Of a stretch of 64,000 bases of DNA, positions 12,471-22,108 are shown in pieces. How positions within the stretch are numbered: position 1 is the stretch's first letter; each line of letters opens with the position of its first letter. Made by a program: the position numbers and the translations under genes. This stretch comes from Hypoxylon rubiginosum (lineage: Eukaryota; Ascomycota; Sordariomycetes; Xylariales; Hypoxylaceae). The notes under the pieces were generated by a model that did not search any database, was not told where the DNA came from, and saw only the letters and a list, made by a program, of their open reading frames with translations. The DNA is taken from NCBI GenBank assembly GCA_902806565.1, contig CADCXA010000027.1:1674001-1738000 (forward strand), in the 5' to 3' direction.

Positions 12471-14393
12471 ATGACTTTAGAACATACTAACACGGAGGGT
12501 TCAACACCGTCTGCGTCGGCGCAAGGAAATTCAGGAGAGCCTACTAATGGCGTGCAAATACCCATAGTCCAGGATGTGACGGAAGCCATCAAACCCTTAC
12601 TCAAGCAACCCGAGCAGTCCGGCTATCCTGCATCTAGTATCTCACTGGTGCAGCGCCATATAGACGAGCCGAGGGAGCTAAGGGTCGCCGTTGTTGGCGC
12701 AGGAATGTCCGGCATTCTGGCCGGCATACTTCTTCCTATAAAGGTTCCGAATATCAAGTTGACGATATTCGAGAAGAATGCCGACGTGGTAAGCATGGAT
12801 GGGATGATCGATCGATACTAGAAAATGTGCACGTTTGCTAATTAGTAATAGGGGGGCACCTGGTTCGAGAACAGATACCCAGGGGTTCGATGCGACGTGC
12901 CGGCGCACGTGTATCAGAGCAGCTTTGACCCGAATGTCAACTGGTCGGAGCAGTTTGCGCAGGGCCCCGAGATCAGAAGCTACTGGCAAGGACTAGCACG
13001 GAAATACGACGTGTACCAGCATCTAAAGTCCTCACACAGGGTAGATGAATTGCGTTGGGACGAGACAAAATCCGTGTGGAATGTGAAAGTGCAAAACCTC
13101 AGCACGGGAGAAACTTTGACCCAAGAGTTCGACTTTGTATTGACCGCGATCGGCCGGTTCAATGCCTGGAGGTTGCCGGATTATTCCGGAATTAAGGACT
13201 TCAAGGGCATCCTCCGGCATGCTTCCAACTGGGATCCCGAATTCGATCCCACCGGCAAGCGGGTTGCGGTGATTGGGAACGGAGCAAGTGGAATTCAACT
13301 TGTTTCCAACATCCAAAAGCGCGTCCAGCATCTAGATCACTATGCGCGGAACAAGACCTGGGTAGCGGCGTCTTTCGCAGGCGACGAAACCTCCATCACG
13401 CCGATCCCCATATCTCCCGAGCTCCGAGAGTCCTTCAAGGATCCCAAGGAGTACGTCAAGTATCGGAAGGAGCTAGAGGTCAAGTACTGGAGGGGATTCG
13501 CCAGCTGGCTCAAGGGCTCCGAGCTGAATGACAAGGCCCGCAACGAGTTCATCGAGATCGTCAAGAAACGTCTGGCCAAGAAGCCCGAGCTTATCGACAG
13601 CATCATCCCAGACTTCTCCCCTCACTGTCGCCGGCTGACTCCGGGACCCGGCTATTTCGAAGCTATCACGGAAGACAACGTCGACTATATCCAGACGCGA
13701 ATAAAACGCTTCACCGAGACCGGAATCGAGACGACCGACGGAAAGCACCGAGAGGTCGACGCGGTCTTCTGTGCTACCGGAGCCAACGTGGATATGGTCC
13801 CTCCATTCGCTATCTGGGCGCACGGCAAGGACCTCTCGCAGCTCTGGCGGCAGGACGGCGAGTACGGTTTTCCGTACACCTACTGGGGAGTTGCCACGCC
13901 GGGCTTCCCCAACCTGGGCTTCATCCACGGGCCCCACGGCAGCGGCCGCTCCGGGACCGTCCCCCACGGCATGGAGGTGCAGATCGTCTTCTACGCGAAG
14001 CTCCTGCGCAAGATCGGCCGCGAGGGCATCAAGACGGTGCAGCCGTCGCGGAAGGCGGCCGACGAGTTCCTGGACTACTCGGACGCCTTCTTCGCGACGA
14101 CGGTGCTGTCCGAGAACTGCAGCTCGTGGTACAACGGCGGGCGGCCGGGGAGCCGGATCCACGGGCTGTGGCCCGGCAGCGCGGCCCAGCAGACCATCGT
14201 GTACCGGCACCCGCGCTGGGAGGACTGGGACTACGAGTACCTCTCGGACACCGGGAACCGGTTCGCCTGGTACTTCGGCGTCGGGAGCACCAGGAAGGAG
14301 GAGGATCCCGAGGCCGACATCACGCCGTACATCCGCGACCCGGCGACCATCGACCTGCGCGACGTGCACGAGAGCTGGTGGGATTTACCCTAG
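12471..14393 (+). CDS. Type I Baeyer-Villiger flavin monooxygenase
   Basis: Two exons, 12471-12788 and 12852-14393, give 619 residues. The intron has donor GTAAGC and acceptor AATAG, and the junction rebuilds the conserved GGTWFENRYPG block. The first Rossmann motif GAGMSG (about 76-81) binds FAD. The type I BVMO fingerprint FxGxxxHxxxWD is exact as FKGILRHASNWD (about 223-234). The second Rossmann motif GNGASG (about 248-253) binds NADPH. CATGANVD near the C-terminal half is the usual ATG motif. Such enzymes insert oxygen next to a ketone, giving esters or lactones. About 70 extra residues precede the first Rossmann motif, as in phenylacetone/steroid-type fungal BVMOs. Head-to-head placement with an FMN monooxygenase suggests one pathway, but the substrate is unknown. 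Confidence 0.93.
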
Positions 14394-14805
14394 GGTTGGC
14401 TTAGACCGAGATGATTCTCTTAGAATGGGGTGTCCGCAATACATCTTACAGCACGGCGTAGTACATAGAATCATTCGAGTAGAGGGGTAAGGAGCATTTT
14501 GGAGTAGAGAGAAGCGACGTATACTAGTCTGACAACATGAAGCATTTCTTGTGATAAATTGAGGAATATTACGTGAGGTTTGGATCATTGTGATAAGATC
14601 TCTTAACGGCCCAAGCTCTCGTACTCCTCGGCGTTTAGAGTCTCCGCGTTCGTTGATTTCCCCTTTTTCTTCTTTCTCTTTTTCCTTTTTAAAAGTAATT
14701 ATTCGCGATGCCTTATAATTTTCTAAAGTCCAACGATGTAAGGCAGATAACCATGCAAAAGACATGTTTGGAAAAGACAACCCGCATACAAGGTTAGAAC
14801 AGCCA

Positions 14806-15978
14806 TCATGCCGGCATCTCAAACACACTCTTATGGCGCGACTCTGGCGAGGGAAATATCCCGTCGTTCCCCGTCGGATCCGGACTTAAGGTCCCAAGCG
14901 GACTAACCGTCCCGGCCTGTGACCCCGAGACGACTCTCGACCCATTCTGTTCCTCTGGCCTCGGACGCTCCCCGTCTCCCGCGTCCAGCTCCGCCTTGGG
15001 TACCACTCCCCTCGCCTCGGTCACCGTGCTCCCCTCCAGCTCCGGCTTGTCGCCGAGAGCATGCTCCGTCGGCGCGGGAGGAGAGTCGTCCTCCGGCACC
15101 GCTGCTTCCCCGGAGCCATTCCTGCCCTTCCGTCGTCTGCGGTGGATGAACAGCCACCCCATAAACAATCCCAGGACGACTGCTCCGGCGGCGACCCCTA
15201 TACCGGCTTTTACGCCCGTATTGAGAACGAGCCCCGAGCCGGAGCCGTCCGGGCACCTGTCGTCAGGGCCGTCGCAGTGAGAACTATTGTCGGGCGGAGA
15301 ACTATTGTCAGGAGGAGCGCCATTGTCAGAGGTCGTCCCGCCGCTGCTTTCCTCCGTCAGATACAGCGGAAACACATGCTGGTACACAGTGGGGGCGGAT
15401 CCTGTGGGCGCGCTCTCTATGTCCGCGGTCCACGTGTAGAATTCGTTGCCAGATTGATCCGTGAACGGCGGGTCCCAGGTCATCCAGATATTTGTAGACT
15501 CGGTCATGATGCTTGTGCAGTATCGCCCGGGAATAGTCGCACACTGCCAGGAGCCAGACGGACAGCACCAGGCCTGGGGGTAGGTTTCGCTGTTGTACGT
15601 GATAACGGACGTGCAGGCGGTTGTCCAGTCGGAGATACATGCCGTACCCGGGTACGCTATAGCCGCCGACTCCGGGCGCTCTTCCGTGCTGTATTTGACA
15701 TTATCGTCGTCAAAAAGGGTGTAATAGTCCCTTGGAAAGCAGACCTGCAAATATCCTATAGTTCCTTCTTCCACCTTGTTAACCACCTCGCAGGACATTC
15801 CCCAGAGGTCACGAGAGCGGCTATAGATCCAGTATGTTAGATACGGGCAGTAAACCGATTGTATACAGTTGGAATAAGGCGGGGGCGTGAAAGGAGTGAT
15901 CTGGGGCGGTAGGGTCAACGTCGGTATCGTTATAGTGCTGGCCCTACTCAGCCCTGATGCTGTAGTAAAAGACGACAT
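14806..15978 (-). CDS. Single-pass cell-surface protein with Cys-rich ectodomain
   Basis: One exon, 390 residues. Residues 36-165 contain many cysteines and tryptophans (for example SVYCPYLTYW, TACISDW, WCCPSGSWQC), consistent with a disulfide-bonded extracellular domain. Residues about 205-250 are a Ser/Pro/Gly/Asp-rich stalk with Asn-Ser-Ser glycosylation sequons. A single membrane segment spans about 256-279 (VKAGIGVAAGAVVLGLFMGW), followed at once by a basic stop-transfer run RRRRK. The C-terminal tail is acidic and Pro-rich and ends in HKSVFEMPA, a tail type common in fungal Wsc- or mucin-like surface proteins. There is no classic N-terminal signal peptide from this ATG, so the true start may lie in an unseen upstream exon. 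A wall-sensor or adhesion role is inference. Confidence 0.75.
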   Translation of the reverse strand: MSSFTTASGLSRASTITIPTLTLPPQITPFTPPPYSNCIQSVYCPYLTYWIYSRSRDLWGMSCEVVNKVEEGTIGYLQVCFPRDYYTLFDDDNVKYSTEERPESAAIAYPGTACISDWTTACTSVITYNSETYPQAWCCPSGSWQCATIPGRYCTSIMTESTNIWMTWDPPFTDQSGNEFYTWTADIESAPTGSAPTVYQHVFPLYLTEESSGGTTSDNGAPPDNSSPPDNSSHCDGPDDRCPDGSGSGLVLNTGVKAGIGVAAGAVVLGLFMGWLFIHRRRRKGRNGSGEAAVPEDDSPPAPTEHALGDKPELEGSTVTEARGVVPKAELDAGDGERPRPEEQNGSRVVSGSQAGTVSPLGTLSPDPTGNDGIFPSPESRHKSVFEMPA

Positions 15979-16873
15979 GGTTGGATATTATCTACCAGGT
16001 GGGCATGACATAAATTGGGAGGGAAAGGAAAGAAAGAAAGAACAAACAAGAAACCCGGAAATACGGAGGATGTATACCCATCTAGGTACGCAGAGAGTTT
16101 GCCTTAATCCATATCTGGGACTTCCTCGTACACTGATGAAGGACACGCAATAGTGTGACATGCTCGGTTACCCAACTTATAATCTCCCCGGCCCGCTTCG
16201 CACAAGGGGGTCATGTATTACCATATCTACCTACATAGGTATCTAGGTAGGCAGGCAGCCGAAATGAACCCCTTTTACATGGTCATAATCCAAGGGACTT
16301 AACTCGTAGTTGAGTTGCAACAGTAGTTGAGTCGTTCTTCTCTATAAGGGCAATGACGAGGTTAACGGCTTCGACATTCGAAGGGAATGAAAATCAAGAT
16401 TGATGGGCTAACATAACCTACATGTAGGTATAGGTTTGAACGTTTGCTAGTACCAAACAGCGTTGATCTCACAAAGTCACAGTATGACGGATGTTCGTGT
16501 AGCAATTCCTCGTTTAGCATCGTTCACATACTTCGTCGGCCGAGTAGCCTATCGAGAATCAGTAGCACAACTCCCTTGAAATCGAACGTATCATGGCACC
16601 AGGTTGTTTGAAGCGGGACGAAAGAACGAAACGCTTGCAATTCTGTAGGGCATCAGGAATGACGCTAATCCTCGAGCAACTACCTACCTAGGTAGGTATC
16701 CGACACTTCGAAATAGCCACGCCTCCTTCGTATGTTCTACGAAGCGCCAAATAGAGTCCCTATACTGTTTATGATGATAGGCCATAAGTGAGAAGAACAA
16801 ATGACCAGAACTATCCAGGAGGTGATTGCCGGTGTAACAATTCTCACAGCCACTCCCATACGATGATAACCTC
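15979..16873. other. Intergenic region with palindromic TACCTAGGTA-type motifs
   Basis: No gene is supportable. The stretch contains a cluster of AGGTA/TACCT words at about 16225-16256 and a perfect 18-base palindrome at 16681-16698. Confidence 0.5.
16681..16698. repeat. Perfect 18-bp palindrome TACCTACCTAGGTAGGTA
   Basis: The sequence equals its own reverse complement across all 18 bases. Shorter versions (TACCTAGGTA, GGTACC, CCTAAGG) recur in many intergenic regions of this window. Confidence 0.9.
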
Positions 16874-17815
16874 CTAAGCTCCACCTCCACTTACACCTCC
16901 ACTTGGCGGCACGTACACCGCACGCTTGTTCTCAAAGTCCCAAATCTTCAGCGCCGAGGCGACCGCCATGAGAGCCCATCGCTCGCCTAGAGTGCCGCTC
17001 GCGCCGGTACCAAGGAATCGGAACATGAACTTTTTTGTCACTGTCATAGCGCGAATTAGCAACTACGATCTAACCTGAGGCTATCACCGGCCAAAGTTCC
17101 CCCCGGAGATAGATTAAAAAGGGGGGGAGGAAAATGGACTCATGTTACTTATTTGAGAAATACTAGGCCATTTCCACGCCGCAACGACCTCCCTACCATC
17201 GCTGGCGAACGTGGCGCCCCTGGGAGCCGGCGCGTCGGGAGCGAGCCGGACCAGCTTCCAGCCGTGACCATTGCCGCGGTCATCAAGGGCGCGCACCTCG
17301 GCGCCGGAAGAGTGTCGCCACTGGAACGCCTCGAGATGGCTCCCGGCGCCCCCGGTCTCGAGGGTGAACGTGTAGGTAGGGCTGAAGCTGCCGCCCCCCT
17401 CGATCTTCAGCAGGGTGGCGATCCGCGCGTTGTCGGGCGCGGGCAGGACGTCGAGCGGCGGCAGCGTGACGGTGCTCGTCGAGCCGTACTGGCTCTGGTA
17501 GATGGCGGCGAGCGGCGGGCTGTCGTCGCCGGGCCCGCTGTGCAGCACCAGGTTGCTGGGCGGGTGCGTCGTCACCGCGTACAGCGGCGTCGGCTGGTGC
17601 TCGCCGATCACGTACCGCCGCTGCCGGCCGCAGCGCGAGTCCAGGTACATGTTGAAGGTCAGCGGGAACTGGCGTCTGCTCTGCTGCTGCTGCGTGGTGG
17701 CAGGCGCCTGTTGCTGTTGAGGAGGTGTCTGTTGCTGTTGGGGAGGAGTCTGGTCGATCGGCGCCGGCGCCGGCAGATCTTCCTCTGGCTGCTCTTCTCC
17801 TGCTTGAGATGCCAT
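16874..17815 (-). CDS. LURP1/tubby-like fold protein (fungal type)
   Basis: Two exons, 17815-17164 and 17040-16874, give 272 residues. The 123-nt intron has a GTATTT donor and a TGACAG acceptor. An N-terminal disordered part carries Gln tracts (QQQQ at about 26-46). The folded part starts near FPLTFNMYLDSRCGRQRRYVIGE, with a block of beta-strand-like segments, including YAVTTHPP, LVLHSGPGDDSPPLAA and FQWRHSSGAEVRAL. Exon 2 carries the C-terminal hallmark FRFLGTGASGTLGERWALMAV followed by ALKIWDFE, a hydrophobic helix as in tubby C-terminal-like and LURP-one proteins. Related proteins are common in Sordariomycetes. Their biochemical function is unknown; phospholipid or membrane binding is only a guess from the fold. 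Confidence 0.72.
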
Positions 17816-18733
17816 GTTGTAAAATTTGCAAGGCTCACGAGCTATTATGTCTACATACTACCCTAAGCAAAAGGTTATGCGTAAAAGTAGAAAGGTTGAT
17901 AAGGCAACTCCTGGAGAAGATATACTTGACGCCATGGTAAAACGATAGATGGACCAATGAGTACCTAAAATAAAGAAATGCAGCACAGAGCTAGCAAAGT
18001 AATAGCATTCATTGTCATCGTACCTGCCAGCTCTTCAGAGGGAATCTGAGATAGACCTAAAACCCCATGTATTTCGACGAAATGGGTTGAGCCTTCCAGC
18101 CTCTATTCAGAATCTCGCCTGCCAGACCAGTTTGCCATGACAACTAGTCGGCTTTGGCCAGCGTAAGGGCTATTCTTTACGAAGTGCCTGCACAAGTGTG
18201 CAGAACGGAGTATGTACAAACTTGGCCAACGAAAAGACGATGTGGCGTCGTGCTGTCAGGGGGCTGCTGTTTAGCAAGTATCGTGACCCATTGAGTGGAT
18301 TGCAATGCCAAACTTAGGGACCCGATGATGGCATGAGAAAGGAGGGAGAAAGCCAAATAGCGCTGATAGAAAGAGAACCTATCCTCCCTTTTAAACACTC
18401 CAGGTGCATCTAGCAGATCTAGTTAGCACATGCCGATCTACCTGCAATTTAAAGCCGCTAGTAATGATTTCTTCAGCTTAGCAGCCCTACCCGCGCGGAG
18501 CGTGGTGATCAGACCTATCCCGGTTAGGTTATATGCCTCAAAACGCCTCGCGTTGTCGCGTAACCCGGGGCAGATGCCGGCAAAGCCACTATCTTACCTA
18601 GATACGCGAGATGAACTGATCGTTTATATCCAAGTGCACGGTACAGGAGTAGAGACTTGGTTTCAACGGTTAATAAATCGATGCTATAATTATAGGGCGA
18701 TCTAGGTCTAGGCTAAGTATTAGACGAATTCCC
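17816..18733. other. Intergenic region, nothing recognised
   Basis: An open frame at 18430-18705 on the plus strand is stop-free for 91 codons but has no domain or exon partner. The stretch between it and 17815 shows only promoter-like sequence for the tubby-like gene. Confidence 0.4.
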
Positions 18734-19012
18734 TTAGTAGGGAGTCGGTATGACCTCTATAGGAGTCATGCGGTATAACTCCTCCTCAGTTAAGGGTAGC
18801 TTTAGGTCGGCGGATTCTTCAACGTGAGCAACTAACTTCCTCCGTTCGTGATCCGTCCATTGAAAGCGTAGGGGTATAATGCGAGAACAATTCAACCGTG
18901 TGTGTGCCATGCTTGCGCCTTGTGGTTCGGCGTGGTCAAACACCAGAGCTCCTCCAAGACACAAAGGAAAATTAGTACTAAGCAAGACCCTTGTCGTGGC
19001 CTCAACGATGTT
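18734..19012 (-). pseudogene. Orphan 3' coding remnant of an unidentified gene
   Basis: A stop-free stretch of 92 codons ends in TAA at 18736-18734. Its translation has a gene-like mix of residues, with a balanced hydrophobic N-terminal half and a charged C-terminal half ending in TEEELYRMTPIEVIPTPY. It is preceded in frame by TAA. Only about 80 bases separate it from the stop of the Rab-GAP gene, so there is no room for the rest of a gene. It is best read as the surviving last exon of a deleted or displaced gene. I could not assign a family. Confidence 0.3.
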
Positions 19013-19093
19013 TTATCCCAGCAGGTGGGAGTTTGAAGAAAGGAAGATATTATGTGTGTGAGAGGTAATGCATCAGGGGAGCAGTCGAATCTC

Positions 19094-22000
19094 CTAAATT
19101 TTCTGCTTGCTCTGATGTCGTTTGTACTCCAGCTGCACAAGATTCAGGAATCCCTGCTCGTCCTTGATAGGAACCCAGGAAGTAAGGGACTTCATCGCAT
19201 TCTCGAAATCCGAATCCAAGAGTGAAGGCCGCAGCGTGTCAATAATTGCGAGACTGGTTGCGTGTAGAATTTCTAGTCCTTTAGACGACGGTTCTGAAGC
19301 AACCTTATCTGCTGCGTCTGCGACAACGGAGGTATCCGGCGAAGAACCAAGCAGGAGGAAAGCGTCCCACACACGGAGCTGAACAGCAAAGGGTATTGAT
19401 AGGTTGAAGAGAGTTAGGTACCACTTGGTGGCGTACGCGGTCGGATCAATACAGAGCTCAGACTAGCACCATGTCAGTAAACATGCAAGGCAGTATCGTG
19501 TAGATAGTAACTTACAAGCTTCGAAGCGACATCTCTGTTGCTCAACCAATCGCGTTCGAAATCCTTCAAGGCACCCATGAGCTCCTCAAACCCAGACTGG
19601 TATATTCGATTGAGACCGCGGTATTTCCAGAGCCGAACGAGCATTATAAAGCAGGTTTCTTCGTCGTAGTAACTGAGGAAGGTCGCCGCCAGCGGAGCCA
19701 TGCCCTGTACGTATCCCGTATCGGGGAAATATAAGGAGAGGGCATGCAAAACTCGAAAAAGCAACCGCTGACCACCCCGATATCTCTTTCGAAACATGAT
19801 GTGTTGGTTTATCGTCCTGGGCACATCCAAGTCGATCTGCCCGTCGTCCGGTGATGGTTCCTCAATAAGCCGGTGAAAGTCGGCTTTGAGTTGTTCGTCT
19901 GTAGCAAACGGTTCGTTGCTGGCCTTGGCACTAGCAAGGAGAAACGAATACCAAGCTGCAGATCGCCAGCAATCCGGAATACCTTTCCACGTTCGTTTGA
20001 CCAGCTTCGGGTGCTTCGTGTCAAACTCGAACATCATGCCCTGTCCGTCGGCGCCAGATTTTATCACCTTGGCCATCCTCCGCCATTTCTCTGCACGTTC
20101 CGTCTCCTTGAGCTTCGACTCGGCTAATTTCTTCTCGGCTGACCCATCCTCGACAATGTCGGACAAGCCCGGGGGTGATGCAAGGATATCCCCGGCCTCG
20201 TCTATTAGTCGCCTGTCCCTGTTGTGTGGTAATAAATTCGTGGCTTGGCGGATGGCTGAAAGAGCGGAACGGCGCGATGCTGTGGATAATTCCGACGCCT
20301 GCGTATTCAAAGAGCGCGCCGACACCTTCCTACTGGGGCCGCGCTTAATTCTCAACGAGAGTGATGCCGCATCTTTGCGAACCAAAACGTTTCGCTGCTT
20401 GCGAGTCGAAAAGTGGACAGACGTCGTTTCGGTTGGCGTGGTCGGCCGAGACTCCCGCGGCAGTTGAACAGATATGAAACCGTAACGATCGACGTCTTCA
20501 CCGTGAACCCCTTCCCAGTCTTCGATACCTCCCGCCAATTCGTGTTCGCGCCGCGGGTCGTTATCGGGTAGAGACGAAGTAGAAGCCGAGGTCCGAGTAA
20601 GGCGTCCAGCCTCGTCGTTTACCCTGCGAGAGAGGCGACTTGTCAGCATGATCAAAAGAAGGGAGTCTGGATAGATTAAGGAAACCATACGCGTCGTTCT
20701 CATCCTCTTTTGACGGGTACTCTACCGCGGGCTGGAGACGCTCATCGATGGATGAGTGTCCGGCGCCGCCGTCCTCCCAATTAAGACTCTCCCCGGATTC
20801 ATAGAGAGATCTCACCTTTTGAGATTCCTTTTCCGCCTCAGGAGATATAAGCCGAACGCTGGGAGGGAGGCGACGAGGCGAGGGTGGCGCGTTAATTAGG
20901 GTACTGTCGGCGGCCCCCGAGACGCTGGCGCTCGCGCTGGTATAGTTGTCGATGCCCCTTTCGTACGCAGGTGCCAAAGGAAAAGCGCGGGGTTCTCGAT
21001 GTTCGGGACCGACATTTTCGTTACCATAGCCGCTGTCTTGGTCGGCCATGACGGCCATGTTCCTGCTAGACTTGCGCGTATGCTTGGTGCGAAAAACGAT
21101 GCTTCCACGTTTGGAGAAGGACAACTGGGTCATAAAGTCATCTTCTAATAAGCTCTCGGTGGGGATACTGGTTAAAATAATTGGAGAGCCATGGGGGTCG
21201 GACCCAGGTGCATGTGCTTGCGCTGGTGACAATCTGCCGCTAGGAGGGGAATTAGGGGATTTAAGCGCCGCGCCATCCTGCCCAATTAGTGGATAGCCAT
21301 AGCCGGGGTCAGCGCACGGGGCTCCGTCACTTGGTGACTTCTTCCGCAGTCGCTTCATCTTGGATCCTGACGACTTGGATGAATTCGACCGCAGACTAAA
21401 ACTTCTTGCAAACCTTTTAGAGAAATTAGAAGGGGGTGTCGTTGGCGACGTGGGTGAAACAGTTCCTCCGTCCGACAAGTCAGGAGATATCGAAGGAGCG
21501 CTTCCCCTGCTATTGGATTCGCTTGCTCGATCCCGCTCCTCGTGCTGCGAATACACCTCCTCTTTGTGCGCGTACGAGTACAAAGAAGGCGATACCGAAC
21601 GAGTTCTCAACTGAAGCGGCCTGACCTCGGGAAACTTTTGGATATTCTCATACGTGAAAGGGTCCTCGTCGTCCGTCTCGCTATCTTCGTGAATAGTCCA
21701 CGAGCTTGTAGGAGTCGTTGCCCCGTGGGCAGAATCCCGTTTCCTGACCTCTTCGAATGACTGCGGACTGCTGATGGTCCTCAACGCCGGGTGCTGCTCA
21801 GTAGGAGGAGCAGGACGAGGGGGTGGCACTACAACGGGAGACCGAGCCGTATTGCATGAGATAGGACGTGGTGGCGGGCGGCGAGAGGATCGAGGAGGCG
21901 GAATCGGTATGGGCGGCTCGGCTTGCACGGTTTGATCGTATCGCAGGCCGACCAGCTTGGAGTCGCTCCCAAAGGATACAATGCTTGAAGATCTGCTCCT

Positions 22001-22108
22001 GTAGCGACTGCTCGGACTCCTGAGGGGTGGTGGCGGAGGCATATATGGTTCTACGCCTGGTGGAACTCCAAACATGACCGCAGCCCGGGGTATATAAGGA
22101 GTAGACAT
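19094..22108 (-). CDS. TBC-domain Rab GTPase-activating protein
   Basis: Three exons on the minus strand: 22108-20691, 20623-19516 and 19462-19094, with 67- and 53-nt introns. All phases are kept and the product is 964 residues. The first 450 residues are disordered, with Pro runs (MPPPPPLRSP), Ser/Arg stretches and charged segments. The C-terminal third is a TBC domain (about 680-930). It has both catalytic fingers: the arginine in GIPDCWR and the glutamine in GYVQGM. YHLWRYRGL-like and FNLSIPFAVQLRVWDAFLL motifs follow. TBC proteins speed GTP hydrolysis on Rab proteins in vesicle traffic. The frame is open 21 codons upstream without ATG, so 22108 is the first ATG, though an extra 5' exon is possible. 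The Rab partner cannot be told. Confidence 0.88.
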
